A stretch of DNA of 64,000 nucleotides from JACMLD01 sp039919885 (GCA_039919885.1 JBDSEV010000075.1:1-64000); one strand, 5' to 3'. Numbered from the stretch's first letter, positions 1 to 8,901 are shown. The notes: generated by a model from the letters alone, not told the origin. Numbers and translations are program-made.

Positions 1-2
1 AA

Positions 3-596
3 AGGCAGGATTGGTTATGGAAGAACGAAGCAATGAACAAATTGCCTGCATTAAAAGCATCCACCAATATGCTGGTTTGTGGCGAAGATCTGGGAATGGT
101 TCCGCATTCGGTACCAGATGTAATGCGGCAGCTGGGCATCCTCAGCCTGGAAATACAGCGGATGCCAAAGGACCCGTTAAAGAAATTTTTTCATCCCAAC
201 GATGCGCCCTACCTGTCCGTGGTGATGCCATCTACGCATGATATGAGTACCGTTAGGGGCTGGTGGGAAGAAGATGCCGCCAATACGCAACAATTTTTCA
301 ATATTGAACTGGGGCAGTGGGGCGCCGCACCCTCCGTTTGTGAACCGTGGATCAGCAGAGCGGTTGTTTTACAACACCTCTATTCGCCTGCAATGTGGAG
401 CATTTTTCAGCTGCAGGATTTATTGGGTATGAGCGAGTCGCTCCGCCGGCCCAATGCTGCTGATGAACGAATCAATGTGCCCGCCGACCCCAAACATTAC
501 TGGAAATACAGGATGCAGCTAACAATTGAACAACTCATAAAAGAGAAAGAATTTAACCAGGACTTAAAGCACGCTGTTCACGATAGCGGCCGGTAG
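3..596 (+). CDS. malQ: 4-alpha-glucanotransferase (GH77), C-terminal part
   Basis: This is the last 197 codons of an amylomaltase; the gene starts before the window. The enzyme transfers alpha-1,4-glucan segments between maltodextrins in the cytoplasm. Two GH77 landmarks are visible: CGEDLGMVP, which holds the acid/base glutamate by homology, and PSTHDMST, which holds the conserved His-Asp of the active site. The C-terminal residues fit the long Bacteroidota form, which usually has starch-binding domains at its N-terminus (not visible here). The frame reads from base 3 to a TAG at 594-596 and is followed by a clear terminator. Identification is confident; the start is unknown. Confidence 0.93.
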   Translation, partial: RQDWLWKNEAMNKLPALKASTNMLVCGEDLGMVPHSVPDVMRQLGILSLEIQRMPKDPLKKFFHPNDAPYLSVVMPSTHDMSTVRGWWEEDAANTQQFFNIELGQWGAAPSVCEPWISRAVVLQHLYSPAMWSIFQLQDLLGMSESLRRPNAADERINVPADPKHYWKYRMQLTIEQLIKEKEFNQDLKHAVHDSGR

Positions 597-619
597 TTTT
601 CGTTGGTCTACTTGACTTC

Positions 620-655
620 AATCCCACCAGCGTTGTTGCACGGTGGGATTTTTTT
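620..655 (+). terminator. Rho-independent terminator after malQ
   Basis: A 9-bp perfect stem (AATCCCACC at 620-628 with GGTGGGATT at 642-650) is followed directly by T residues to 655. It lies 23 bases after the malQ stop. Confidence 0.85.
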
Positions 656-802
656 GTGCGCGCTATTGCCCGCTTTTTTGGCTCAGGCGTTTTAAAACAA
701 GGTCATGAGGTTAATTTTCTACAAAGACAACGAAGTTTTTGTTAATACGTTGAATTTTGGTGCAGGCACTATTATTGAAATTGTAAAAGAAAAATAACCA
801 AC

Positions 803-1411
803 ATGAAAAAATCAATTTTTTACAGCGGTGTTTTTATTTTGATTGCTGCCGCAACCTCTTGTGGTAACAATTCATCCACTGATTCGGCAACGCACGCAGA
901 GAATGCCAACGATGCAAAAATAGAAACTTCAAAAGAGGCGGATTCCATGGCTGTTAGTACAATAGGCGTCGGGCAGCCAGACGCTGATTTTGCAGTGGAA
1001 GCTGCAGACGGCGGCATGCTGGAAGTGCAATTAGGAAAGATGGCCCAGGACAAGGGTGTGAGCAGTGACGTGAAAGCACTGGGCGCAATGATGGTAAAAG
1101 ACCATAGTGCAGCAAATGCGGAATTGATGGCAGTAGCCAAAGAAAAAAACATCACCTTACCGGCCGTACTGAGCGATAAAAATCAGAAAACTGTCGCATC
1201 GCTTACTGAAAAAACCGGGACAGAATTTGATAAGGCCTATTCAAATTACATGGTAAGTGATCACAAAGATGATATTGACGCATTTAAAAAAGAAGCAAAC
1301 AGTGGAAAGGATTCAACTTTGACAGGTTGGGCCAGGAATAAAGTTCCGGTATTGGAACACCACCTCATGATGGCAGAAAAAGCGAAAAAAACAGCTGATA
1401 AAAGCAAATAA
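803..1411 (+). CDS. DUF4142 domain lipoprotein
   Basis: A 202-residue exported protein. The N-terminus is a lipoprotein signal with the lipobox AATSC (Cys near residue 20), followed by a Ser/Asp/Ala-rich linker to about residue 55. The remainder is a helical DUF4142 domain with the family's typical stretches (KDHSAANAELMAVAKEKNI, then HHLMMAEKAKK near the end). DUF4142 proteins are ferritin-like four-helix bundles of unknown biochemical role, often linked to envelope stress. The ATG at 803 is the only start that keeps the signal peptide. The small secreted protein at 1463 follows 51 bases later and probably shares its transcript. Confidence 0.85.
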   Translation: MKKSIFYSGVFILIAAATSCGNNSSTDSATHAENANDAKIETSKEADSMAVSTIGVGQPDADFAVEAADGGMLEVQLGKMAQDKGVSSDVKALGAMMVKDHSAANAELMAVAKEKNITLPAVLSDKNQKTVASLTEKTGTEFDKAYSNYMVSDHKDDIDAFKKEANSGKDSTLTGWARNKVPVLEHHLMMAEKAKKTADKSK

Positions 1412-1462
1412 GTTAATCTCGTATTAAAAAAATTATTATTACTCACTTAAAACTATAATAAA

Positions 1463-1678
1463 ATGAAAAAGTTAATCCTGGGGATTTTTTTACTGGCAGG
1501 TGTTGCCACGCTTCATGCACAGGAAGACACCTCGATGAAGAAAAAAATGCACCACAACAAAATGAAATCAGACAGTACCGGTCAGAAGATGAAGAAAGAC
1601 TGGAATAAAAATGATTCTTCCCGTACCAGGCCGATGTACAAGGACAAAAAGATGGATAGCACGTCAGTTAGACACTAA
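1463..1678 (+). CDS. Small Met/Lys/His-rich secreted protein
   Basis: A 71-residue protein of unknown function. A signal peptide (MKKLILGIFLLAGVATLHAQ) is cleaved after AQ, leaving about 50 residues dominated by Lys, Met, Asp, Ser and His, including MKKKMHHNKMK. The mature peptide is very hydrophilic and probably disordered. Met/His clusters can bind copper or other soft metals, but that is only a guess here. It follows the DUF4142 gene by 51 bases and ends just before a strong terminator, so the two are likely co-transcribed. Confidence 0.75.
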   Translation: MKKLILGIFLLAGVATLHAQEDTSMKKKMHHNKMKSDSTGQKMKKDWNKNDSSRTRPMYKDKKMDSTSVRH

Positions 1679-1691
1679 TACATTTTCGCGT

Positions 1692-1740
1692 TCAAATAAT
1701 AAAGGTGTTGCTGTTCATCGGCAACACCTTTATTATTTGA
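1692..1740. terminator. Perfect 20-bp inverted repeat terminator
   Basis: The arms at 1692-1711 and 1721-1740 are perfectly complementary over 20 bases, with a 9-base loop. The outer part of the stem is A/T-only, so it gives an A-run and T-run on both strands. It closes the 803-1678 transcript. Confidence 0.85.
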
Positions 1741-2070
1741 TACTTACCCGCTGGTGAGCAGCCAGTTTAAGGGTAGCATTAAAAGACGCAAAGAACATGT
1801 TCACTCACAAATAATACTAACGCTGCTTTGCAACGGCTAAGAAATAGTACCCATCAGCGTCCATAACCCCTGCTACAAGGGTGTCCGCCATCAGTTGCCG
1901 TAAAACTTGTGTCCGTTGTGGATTGGTCAGCCGGGTGGCGAGGCAGTTGTTGCCTGCGCCGGCAGGGATATTCAAAAAGATATATATTTACCTGGTACAA
2001 TTAGCCGGGCAATTGATTTGGCAGACTATATGGCCAGGCAATTATTCTTCAAATAAATTAACCATCCGTT
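1741..2070. other. Intergenic region before the TIM-barrel gene
   Basis: About 330 bases without a convincing gene. A reading frame crosses its end, but it has no recognisable features and overlaps the real gene at 2071. No clear -33/-7 pair was found; an AT-rich patch near 1980-1995 is the likeliest promoter area. Confidence 0.5.
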
Positions 2071-2979
2071 ATGCATCATTCAAGAAGAGATTTTATCAGG
2101 TATTCGGGCCTTGCGCTGGCAGCGGCCAGCCTATTGCCAGGAAACATCTTTGCGGAAACCGCTGCAAAAGAGACCCTGGGTTTGCAATTGTATTCCGTGC
2201 GCGATGATATGAAAACAGATCCCGCCGGAACGCTCAAAAAACTTGCAGAGATGGGCTATAGAAACGTGGAGCATGCAAATTATGTTGACCATAAATTTTA
2301 TGGCTATACGCAAAAAGAATTTAAAAAATTATTGGACGGCCTTGGCTTGAAAATGCCTAGCGGACACACCCGGATGAATGCTGAACATTGGGACGCTTCA
2401 AAAAAAGATTTTACGGATACCTGGAAAAAAACAGTAGCCGATGCCGCAGCAATGGGCCAGCAATATGTTATCAGCCCATGGCTGGATGATAGCCTCCGTA
2501 AGAATTATGATGATCTGGTCCGCTACATGGAAGTCTTCAACAAAAGCGGGGAGTTGTGTAAAAAATCAGGGATGAAATTTGGCTACCACAACCACGATTT
2601 TGAATTCAGTGTGAAATTGAATGATACTACGGTATTTGATATTATTCTTACCAATACCGATCCGGCGCTGGTGATGCAGCAACTGGACATTGGCAACATG
2701 TATAACGCGGGCGCCAAAGCATTGGATGTTATCAATAAATATCCGGGCAGGTTTGTTTCGATGCACGTAAAAGATGAAATTAAAAGCACCGGTCAGGATC
2801 CTTATGAGAGCACCATCCTGGGTAAGGGCATACTACCCGTAAAAGAAATTATTGACCTCGGTAGAAAATCTGGTGGCAGTACTTTGTTTATTATTGAACA
2901 GGAATCTTACCAGGGAATGACGCCACTTGATTGTGCTAAAGAAGATTTAAAAGTGATACATACCTGGGGATATAAATAA
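2071..2979 (+). CDS. Sugar phosphate isomerase/epimerase family protein, Tat-exported
   Basis: A 302-residue xylose-isomerase-like TIM-barrel protein (AP endonuclease 2 family). The N-terminus has a twin-arginine signal, SRRDFIRYSG, followed by a hydrophobic stretch ending near IFAE, so it probably acts in the periplasm. Barrel landmarks include GLQLYSVRDDM, GYHNHDFEF, QQLDIGNM and SMHVKDE, whose Glu, His and Asp residues are the usual metal ligands of this fold. The substrate is unknown. In Bacteroidota such Tat proteins are encoded alongside Gfo/Idh/MocA oxidoreductases and DUF1080 hydrolases in keto-sugar metabolism, and both families occur elsewhere in this window. Confidence 0.88.
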   Translation: MHHSRRDFIRYSGLALAAASLLPGNIFAETAAKETLGLQLYSVRDDMKTDPAGTLKKLAEMGYRNVEHANYVDHKFYGYTQKEFKKLLDGLGLKMPSGHTRMNAEHWDASKKDFTDTWKKTVADAAAMGQQYVISPWLDDSLRKNYDDLVRYMEVFNKSGELCKKSGMKFGYHNHDFEFSVKLNDTTVFDIILTNTDPALVMQQLDIGNMYNAGAKALDVINKYPGRFVSMHVKDEIKSTGQDPYESTILGKGILPVKEIIDLGRKSGGSTLFIIEQESYQGMTPLDCAKEDLKVIHTWGYK

Positions 2980-2996
2980 CGGGTACCATCCCATTT

Positions 2997-3066
2997 AAAC
3001 CAGGCATCGAACGTATGGGTACTGCTTATAGCTGAATCTATACCGTTCCCTGCCTGGTTTTTTATT
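2997..3066 (+). terminator. Probable terminator after the TIM-barrel gene
   Basis: AAACCAGGCA (2997-3006) pairs with TGCCTGGTTT (3051-3060), followed by T residues. The long loop contains a second short GAACG/CGTTC pairing. Confidence 0.65.
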
Positions 3067-3087
3067 GCTGTTCCGGGACGGACCTGG

Positions 3088-4158
3088 TTATGGCGTGCTG
3101 ACGTACCTCTTTACTGCCCCATGTATAAAACGAAGTTTTTCTATTACCGGTGCAGAAATAATAAAAGGATAAAAATCCTGGTGGCCCATGCTACGGTTGA
3201 GGCTATTTACCGCAAACGTTAATGGCAACCACATTTTTACTATTTCGTCAAAATTGCTGATGCTATACGGGTCGCGTCCGATATTGGCCTGCATCTGCTG
3301 TTGTTCAATAGCTTTTCTCGGGTCTATAGCGATGCCAAATGAATAGGCTGTTTCCAGGGTATCCATCATGTGCAGGAAATGCGCCCAGGTTTCTGCCCAA
3401 TCTTCCCACGCATGCGAAGTAGAGTAGGGGCTTATGTAACGATTGTTCCAGTCGGCCGGCGCACCATTTTCGTAGTAGGTTTCCAGGGCCTGGCTGTAAT
3501 CCAGTGTTTCATCGCCAAATAATTTTCTGAAATCCGCTGCAGCGTTCGGGTCGTTTTTAAAAAATACATCCCAATAATAATGGCCAACTTCGTGGCGGAA
3601 ATGTCCCAATAATGTACGGTACCGTTCCCCAAGATCAAGTTTGTGTTTCACCCTGAGTTTTTCGTCGGCTTCTTCGATGTTGAGTGTAATAGTGCCGCTA
3701 TCATGACCGGTCATTACTTTCTGCTTTGGATCTGTGTCTGCCATAAAATCGAAGGCAATCCCAGTTTCTTGTTCTCCGTCTTTACTTACCACCGGCAGGT
3801 GCAGGCGGAGTAGCGAATAAACCAGGCGGTGTTTAGCTATTTCTATGCGCCTCCAGCGGTCGACGTTTTCCGGTTTGTCCAGCGCAGGAATGGTGCGGTT
3901 TAAGTCACACGCCAGGCAAAAGCCCGAATCCTGGGAGACAGGGATAAGCCAATTGCAGGCAGCATATACTGAATTGTCGCAATACCGCCAGGCATTGTTT
4001 TTTTGATTGATATCGGTAAATTGCTTACCACCTGCAGGCAGCAAGGTTACCATTGATAATTTACTCGCGTCAAAGCCAACAGCTGAATTACAATTAAGGC
4101 AAACGGTGTTTTCGAAGTAGAGCAGGTTCTGGCATTTTGCACAGCTGTAAAGTTTCAT
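3088..4158 (-). CDS. Putative zinc-binding metallopeptidase (Peptidase_Mx family)
   Basis: 356 residues from the ATG at 4158; an upstream in-frame GTG would add 24 residues of low-complexity sequence and is rejected. The first 25 residues form a zinc ribbon (Cys 6, 9, 20, 23), and a second Cys set (about 60, 68, 81, 84) suggests another metal site. HEVGH at about 189-193 is the metallopeptidase zinc motif, in the local context GHFRHEVGHYYWD typical of this family. There is no signal peptide, so it is probably cytoplasmic. Its substrate is unknown. It lies 81 bases upstream of the 3' end of no plus-strand gene but directly follows, on the minus strand, after the M1 peptidase gene. Confidence 0.85.
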   Translation of the reverse strand: MKLYSCAKCQNLLYFENTVCLNCNSAVGFDASKLSMVTLLPAGGKQFTDINQKNNAWRYCDNSVYAACNWLIPVSQDSGFCLACDLNRTIPALDKPENVDRWRRIEIAKHRLVYSLLRLHLPVVSKDGEQETGIAFDFMADTDPKQKVMTGHDSGTITLNIEEADEKLRVKHKLDLGERYRTLLGHFRHEVGHYYWDVFFKNDPNAAADFRKLFGDETLDYSQALETYYENGAPADWNNRYISPYSTSHAWEDWAETWAHFLHMMDTLETAYSFGIAIDPRKAIEQQQMQANIGRDPYSISNFDEIVKMWLPLTFAVNSLNRSMGHQDFYPFIISAPVIEKLRFIHGAVKRYVSTP

Positions 4159-4239
4159 CTTTTCTTTTTTCTTGGTTGATCGCAGTTGTAACAATATTTG
4201 TACCCCTTTTGCGGATACCGAATAAGACACACATTGGTT

Positions 4240-6126
4240 TTATTTATCCTCCCAATTATTATCAGCCTCATTGGCGTCCATAAAAATACCGCCATTTAGC
4301 TGAACCCTTTTTATTCTCTTTTTTGTATCAATATGAATAGTGGCTTCGGCCGGATTGCTTATCCAGCAGGCCGGCGACTCATGTGTAGTTTGGCTGCTGC
4401 CATCCATAAACTCGATTACAATGTCTGCAGGCGCGGGGTAGCCACCAATGTTTTTTATGGTAAGATCATAACCAGTGGCGGAGGCCTTTAATTGTTGTAT
4501 ACCAAAGTCGATGTAACTATTGCTAAAAAACCAACTGGACCAGAACCAGTCGAGATTTTTCCCTGAACTGTTGTTGAACGAATAGAAGAAGTCCCACGGA
4601 TTTGGATGTTTGCCATTCCATTGCCGGATGTAGGCATGCAGGCATTTTTTGAATAGACTATCGCCCAGTAAATCTTTCAGCGCCAGGTAACCGAGAGAAG
4701 GTTTTACATATGCATTAACGCCGTAGGCAGTTCCCCTGAGGGTATTGGCGGGTGTAATAATTGGCAGACTGGCTTCGGCGCTATTGTCGCGCGCCCATCC
4801 ATTCACGCGGAAGCGTTGATATAATTCTTCCGCTTTGGATATCCCAAAATCGTTGCGGCCAATCAGCAATTCAAAAGTAGTGGCCCATCCTTCATCCATA
4901 AACGCATAACGGGCTTCATTGATGCCCATGTAAAATGGAAACCAGGAGTGCGCGATCTCATGTTCGGCTACAAACCTGGCAAAGTCAGGATCGGCCTGTG
5001 TTTCATCGTTTACCATCATTGGATATTCCATATCTGCATAGCCCTGGAAAATGGTTGTTTTGGGATATGGATAAGGCAGCCCTGGCCATTGGTGCGATAA
5101 CCAGTCAAGTGAATGACGGCCAAACTCAACCATACGGTGGAAATCCTTTGCCGTATCATTATAAGCGGCCTGTACACTGGCGCGGCGGCCCGTAGCATCG
5201 TCCACCACCACGCTGGACGCATCCCACACAAAATGGTCGCTGATGCCAACGGTCATATCAGTAATATTGGCTGCAGTCCATTTCCAGGTATTAAAACCAT
5301 TGTGCGTCGTTACGCGCTTTGCTGCAAGTTCCTGTGCAGATGCAATCGATACGACTGCATCATTGGAAAGCGATGCCTGTAGTTTTTTGGCAACGCCGGG
5401 CTGCAGTACCGCCTCCGGGTTTTGCAAAGTACCGGTAGACCAAACAATGTACTTGTCCGGCACTTTTACCTGGAGTGTATAGTCATTAAAATCGTTGTAA
5501 AACTCCTGCTGATCTGTAAAATCAAGTTTGTCCCAGCCATAAGAATCGTCAAACACGGCAACCCGCGGATAGAAATAAGCCAAAAAGAAAGTAGTTGAGT
5601 CAATCATGCCTTCCCGGTTACTCTGCAACGAAATAGTGTAATGCCAGTTGAACGAAAGCTTTACTGAATCATTTGGTTGCAGGGGTTCCGCTAAGTTTAT
5701 TTCCTGCCAGGTGGCATGCCCGGCCGGGTCTTCCCACGCATAAGGCTGATTGTTGATGGTGAACCGGTCTATTTGAATACCGGCTGTAAGGTAAGCGTCA
5801 TTCACGTCGGTGTAGCGCAGGGCCTCAGGTTTGTGGATATTCAATATCAGTTTAATGACCAGGTTGTGCAGCGCTGCGGGACTATTATTAAAATACATTA
5901 TGTCTTCCGTGCCTGTTATCGTACGGTTGGGTGGTGCTGCAGTAACAGCAATATTATAGCGGCCATGGTTTTGCCAGTAGGCCGGGCCAGGGGAACCGTT
6001 CGCGGCACGCGTACCATTTTTATACGCCGCTGAAATATTGCGGGGCATGTACAGCGATTGGGCGGCAACCGGTGCTAACACAAAAATCAATAGGGCTACA
6101 CTCAACCATCTCATCATAATTATCAT
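4240..6126 (-). CDS. M1 family metallopeptidase (gluzincin aminopeptidase-like)
   Basis: 628 residues with a signal peptide ending at VAAQ near residue 23. The zinc site is HEIAH at 389-393 with the third ligand Glu at 412, giving the HExxH-X18-E spacing of M1 enzymes. The upstream GYADMEYPM stretch takes the place of the GxMEN exopeptidase motif. The N-terminal part is the beta-sheet domain and the C-terminal 150 residues are an Ig-like/helical tail. It probably trims peptides in the periplasm. It precedes the zinc-ribbon peptidase on the same strand with an 81-base gap. Three Met codons lie at residues 1, 4 and 5, so the exact start is uncertain by a few residues. Confidence 0.9.
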   Translation of the reverse strand: MIIMMRWLSVALLIFVLAPVAAQSLYMPRNISAAYKNGTRAANGSPGPAYWQNHGRYNIAVTAAPPNRTITGTEDIMYFNNSPAALHNLVIKLILNIHKPEALRYTDVNDAYLTAGIQIDRFTINNQPYAWEDPAGHATWQEINLAEPLQPNDSVKLSFNWHYTISLQSNREGMIDSTTFFLAYFYPRVAVFDDSYGWDKLDFTDQQEFYNDFNDYTLQVKVPDKYIVWSTGTLQNPEAVLQPGVAKKLQASLSNDAVVSIASAQELAAKRVTTHNGFNTWKWTAANITDMTVGISDHFVWDASSVVVDDATGRRASVQAAYNDTAKDFHRMVEFGRHSLDWLSHQWPGLPYPYPKTTIFQGYADMEYPMMVNDETQADPDFARFVAEHEIAHSWFPFYMGINEARYAFMDEGWATTFELLIGRNDFGISKAEELYQRFRVNGWARDNSAEASLPIITPANTLRGTAYGVNAYVKPSLGYLALKDLLGDSLFKKCLHAYIRQWNGKHPNPWDFFYSFNNSSGKNLDWFWSSWFFSNSYIDFGIQQLKASATGYDLTIKNIGGYPAPADIVIEFMDGSSQTTHESPACWISNPAEATIHIDTKKRIKRVQLNGGIFMDANEADNNWEDK

Positions 6127-6186
6127 TTAAGGAAAAATAAAAAACAGCCCTGACCGCTAATTTTAAACAATTAGTGGACTGGCGGT

Positions 6187-6660
6187 TTACGTTAATTTTT
6201 TTATTTCTTTCAGGTAATCATATTGCTCTTCTTCATGAAAACCGGCAATAGCTGCATTTATTTTTTTTAGCTGGGCCTGGTACAGGTTCATGAGCACAGT
6301 GCTGGTAGTGTACTGGATACCGGAATTTTTCATTAGCTGGCAAAAGTAAATAAGGAGTTCTGCCTCCACCTGTTTTGAACCCGTATAACGGATGTGTTTT
6401 CCAGCAATGCGTAATATTTTACGGAGGCTTTTTTTTGCGAAATACAGCTGCCTGGTATTGATCGCTGCAAACTGCTCATCCATGTCTGTTTTAACAGCGG
6501 CAGTATATGCGGCCACATCGCTTTCTTCAAACAGCAGGTAAGAAAGTAACTCTTTGTTGTCTTTTTTATATTTTGCCAACTGGAGACAAAGCGCTGCCAG
6601 CCGCAAGGGGGGCAGGTCTTGTAACCCGGCTTTTATTTCACTGATACTGGCAGCTTTCAT
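6187..6660 (-). CDS. Conserved hypothetical protein
   Basis: 157 residues from the ATG at 6660. A longer reading frame extends upstream but runs into the SET gene and reads as non-coding there. The protein is Lys/Leu-rich and predicted almost fully helical, with no signal peptide or recognisable catalytic motif. It resembles hypothetical proteins common in Chitinophagaceae, as far as I can recall. It sits 112 bases downstream of the SET-domain gene on the same strand, so the two may be co-transcribed. Function unknown. Confidence 0.7.
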   Translation of the reverse strand: MKAASISEIKAGLQDLPPLRLAALCLQLAKYKKDNKELLSYLLFEESDVAAYTAAVKTDMDEQFAAINTRQLYFAKKSLRKILRIAGKHIRYTGSKQVEAELLIYFCQLMKNSGIQYTTSTVLMNLYQAQLKKINAAIAGFHEEEQYDYLKEIKKLT

Positions 6661-6772
6661 AAATAAATGTACTGGTACCCTGCAATATATTGCGCCCTGG
6701 CAAGACCAGGCAATAATTATTTTAGACAACAACGGCCAATTAGTCCAATAGTTCCGGCTAATGCATGCCTGT

Positions 6773-7192
6773 CTATTGGTAATCTTCCATGCCGCCCGTG
6801 ATATCGCCGTAATTGACAAATAATTCGTACCCAGGCATAATATCCGTAATGGCTTCAAACACCTCACCCTCATTAATAGACAGGATATTGGGACTGCTGG
6901 AATGATTGAGGTAATTAACGAGGTCCATTACTTTAAAACCATAGTCCGGCACATAATAATTTACTTCGTCGAAAAGGCAGTACGTCTCTACCAGGTTTTT
7001 TGCATGATCCGGCAAAGTCTCTACTTCGGTAATCGGCAGTTTGACCCATTCTCCGACCCCCGTCGAAAAAATAGTCCGGCAGCCCTTTGGTATTTTACGG
7101 ATGGCAAAAACGCCGATGCCGTGAATACCGGATGGCTTCAGCATAACAAACGTTTCATTTTTTAACTCCGCCAGTAATGCTTCTTTGGTCAT
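6773..7192 (-). CDS. SET domain-containing protein
   Basis: 139 residues, a compact SET domain with nothing else attached. The fold's landmarks are GIHGIGVFAIRKIPKG near residue 22, LNHSSSPN at 95-102 (the NHxxxPN SAM-binding motif) and GYELFVNYG at 121-129 (catalytic Tyr). SET proteins are SAM-dependent protein-lysine methyltransferases. Bacterial examples are scattered and their targets are rarely known. It lacks the post-SET cysteine cluster of many eukaryotic members, and no signal peptide is present. The ATG at 7192 is well placed. Confidence 0.88.
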   Translation of the reverse strand: MTKEALLAELKNETFVMLKPSGIHGIGVFAIRKIPKGCRTIFSTGVGEWVKLPITEVETLPDHAKNLVETYCLFDEVNYYVPDYGFKVMDLVNYLNHSSSPNILSINEGEVFEAITDIMPGYELFVNYGDITGGMEDYQ

Positions 7193-7510
7193 AATATAAT
7201 TGTGATGATGGGTTAGTCCTGGAGCTTTTGCCGCTTCAGAACTTTAAAAATAACAAATTTGATTATGCCTGTCCCAGTCATTTTGCCCCGAAACTCATCT
7301 TATTGGGCAGATTGCTGCAATACCAGCCACAATTTCAATGTGCATTGCTTTTTCAATGATAGTGGAACTACTAATAAAAATGTAAACTTACTATCCGGCA
7401 AAGTTTCACAAAATATAATCGTTGCTACAGCGTTGATAAATGACTATCGCCGTATGGGTGTGTATCACTTTTTTAATTGGAAAATTGCAATTAAGTCAAA
7501 AAATTATTAC
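7193..7510. other. Intergenic region between divergent genes
   Basis: 318 bases between the SET gene (minus) and a secreted-protein gene (plus). An in-frame extension of the plus gene covers most of it but has no plausible N-terminus. AT-rich; no clear promoter box or hairpin was recognised. Confidence 0.5.
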
Positions 7511-8266
7511 ATGAAAAAGATCCTTGTTTTTTCGGTGTTACTGATGATGGCTGGTGTTGTTACAGCGCAGAAAAAAACAGCAAAACCTGCCGTAAAAAAA
7601 ACGGCTGCAACAAAAGGTAAGCGTGTTACCAAAAAAGCGACGTCGTCTGTAAAGACTGAATTTGATGAATTGATTTGTTATGAAGACGGACCCTGTACAT
7701 TCAGCATTCACAAAGGAGATACGCTGGTATACGACGTGTACGCACCGGGCAACCAATATACCATGCTGGTGGTGCCGAATAAATTTGATGCGGGCGTAGT
7801 CGCAGATTTTAATTGGATTACAACAGGTAGTGTAAATAAAAAAGGACACGTTACCATCAGTGGCAAGGCCCTGCAAAGTGGCAAAAATTACCTGGCTAAT
7901 CTTCCGGAAGGAGAACTTAAATTAACCGATGCTTCCGCCCTCTGGCTGGGTGCGGATAATTTCAAGGATTTGTCGAACAAGGAAACACCGGTTAGTTTTG
8001 ATAACGCAAAATCAGAGACATTCATGAGTCCGGATGAAGACGCAGTAAGCGCTCCTGTTAACTACAAGGGAAAAGACATCAGCCTGGAAGGGTTTGCCAT
8101 ACAAACAAAAGCTGAAGGAGAAGCAGATCGTAAAGAAATATGGGTGCTGAATGTATCCAGCAACCTGCTGATGTTTAAAATAAGCAGCAGTAATTTTACC
8201 ATGCAGTTGAAAGAAGTGCGTGAAAGAAAAATAAGCGTCTCATCGTCTCAGGTTAAGAAAAAATAG
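7511..8266 (+). CDS. Secreted protein of unknown function
   Basis: 251 residues from the ATG at 7511, chosen because it begins the signal peptide MKKILVFSVLLMMAGVVTAQ. After cleavage comes a Lys/Ala/Thr-rich linker (about residues 21-45). A beta-rich domain follows that starts with a Cys pair (ICYEDGPC) and has no known catalytic motif. It probably sits in the periplasm or on the outer membrane. I do not recognise the family. It is a single-gene transcript closed by a strong terminator. Confidence 0.75.
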   Translation: MKKILVFSVLLMMAGVVTAQKKTAKPAVKKTAATKGKRVTKKATSSVKTEFDELICYEDGPCTFSIHKGDTLVYDVYAPGNQYTMLVVPNKFDAGVVADFNWITTGSVNKKGHVTISGKALQSGKNYLANLPEGELKLTDASALWLGADNFKDLSNKETPVSFDNAKSETFMSPDEDAVSAPVNYKGKDISLEGFAIQTKAEGEADRKEIWVLNVSSNLLMFKISSSNFTMQLKEVRERKISVSSSQVKKK

Positions 8267-8291
8267 AAAGTTGCCTTGGTCTGGCAATCGG

Positions 8292-8327
8292 GCTGTCTCA
8301 ATATTTTATTGAGACAGCTTTTTTTTT
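8292..8327 (+). terminator. Rho-independent terminator
   Basis: A 12-bp perfect stem (8292-8303 with 8307-8318, loop TTT) is followed by nine T residues. It ends the 7511-8266 transcript. Confidence 0.9.
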
Positions 8328-8901
8328 GTGACAAGTTAAAATACCGCAGTAATAATGGGGCCGGGTTTATACTTATAGTCCCGGCTCATGCAGCGGAAAA
8401 TGAACCAGCCAGTCCAGCTTAAAAAATCTGAAACTTTCGCCGTGCCGTTTATTCTTTCATTGTGCAGGTAAGTAAATGCTCCTATTAAAATAACTGTTGA
8501 GATTTTGTTAAGTCCTCTCTTCGAATATGCTTTTTTATATTGTTTTTAGAAAAGACTGCAAAAAAAGCGCGTCCAGGTTTAGACGGCCGACCTTGCACCA
8601 ACTTCTCCAAAGAGTGAAAAGCAAGACGGTAATTTTCTGCGCGCGGGTCAACCCAGTTCACTGGTAGCGGTCGCGATAAACCATTACTTTAACACCACCA
8701 ATTTTACACTTCAAAAAAAGTACAATGCGGTCGTGTTAGGGACTGGTGCTGTGGAAAATTATCCTGATAATTTTTTGCTTCCGTTCCTGAGCGCAGAACT
8801 GTGCATTTTTTGCCCCTTATCGATTGCTAACTATCTACCATATTGCAATTCTTAAACTGGCATATTATTGTGTTATAGGTATATATACTAAAAGTAATTT
8901 T
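8328..8901. other. Long intergenic region with a possible gene remnant
   Basis: About 570 bases. A hairpin with GCCGGG/CCCGGC arms lies at 8360-8385 without a T-run. From about 8579 to 8852 one plus frame stays open for 91 codons and reads like coding sequence in its middle (for example GQPSSLVAVAINHYFNTTNF), but it has no start codon and a poor C-terminus. It may be a decayed gene. No promoter for the gene at 8902 was identified. Confidence 0.4.

Noticed and set aside
1881..2207. Open frame crossing the start of the TIM-barrel gene
   Set aside because: It overlaps the well-supported gene at 2071, has no recognisable domain and a biased Arg/Cys composition typical of a shadow frame.
6661..6873. 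Long N-terminal extension of the hypothetical gene at 6187
   Set aside because: The extra 71 codons overlap the SET gene and lack coding character; the internal ATG at 6660 gives a clean start.
8360..8385. GC-rich hairpin as a terminator
   Set aside because: There is no T-run, and a strong terminator already lies at 8292-8327.
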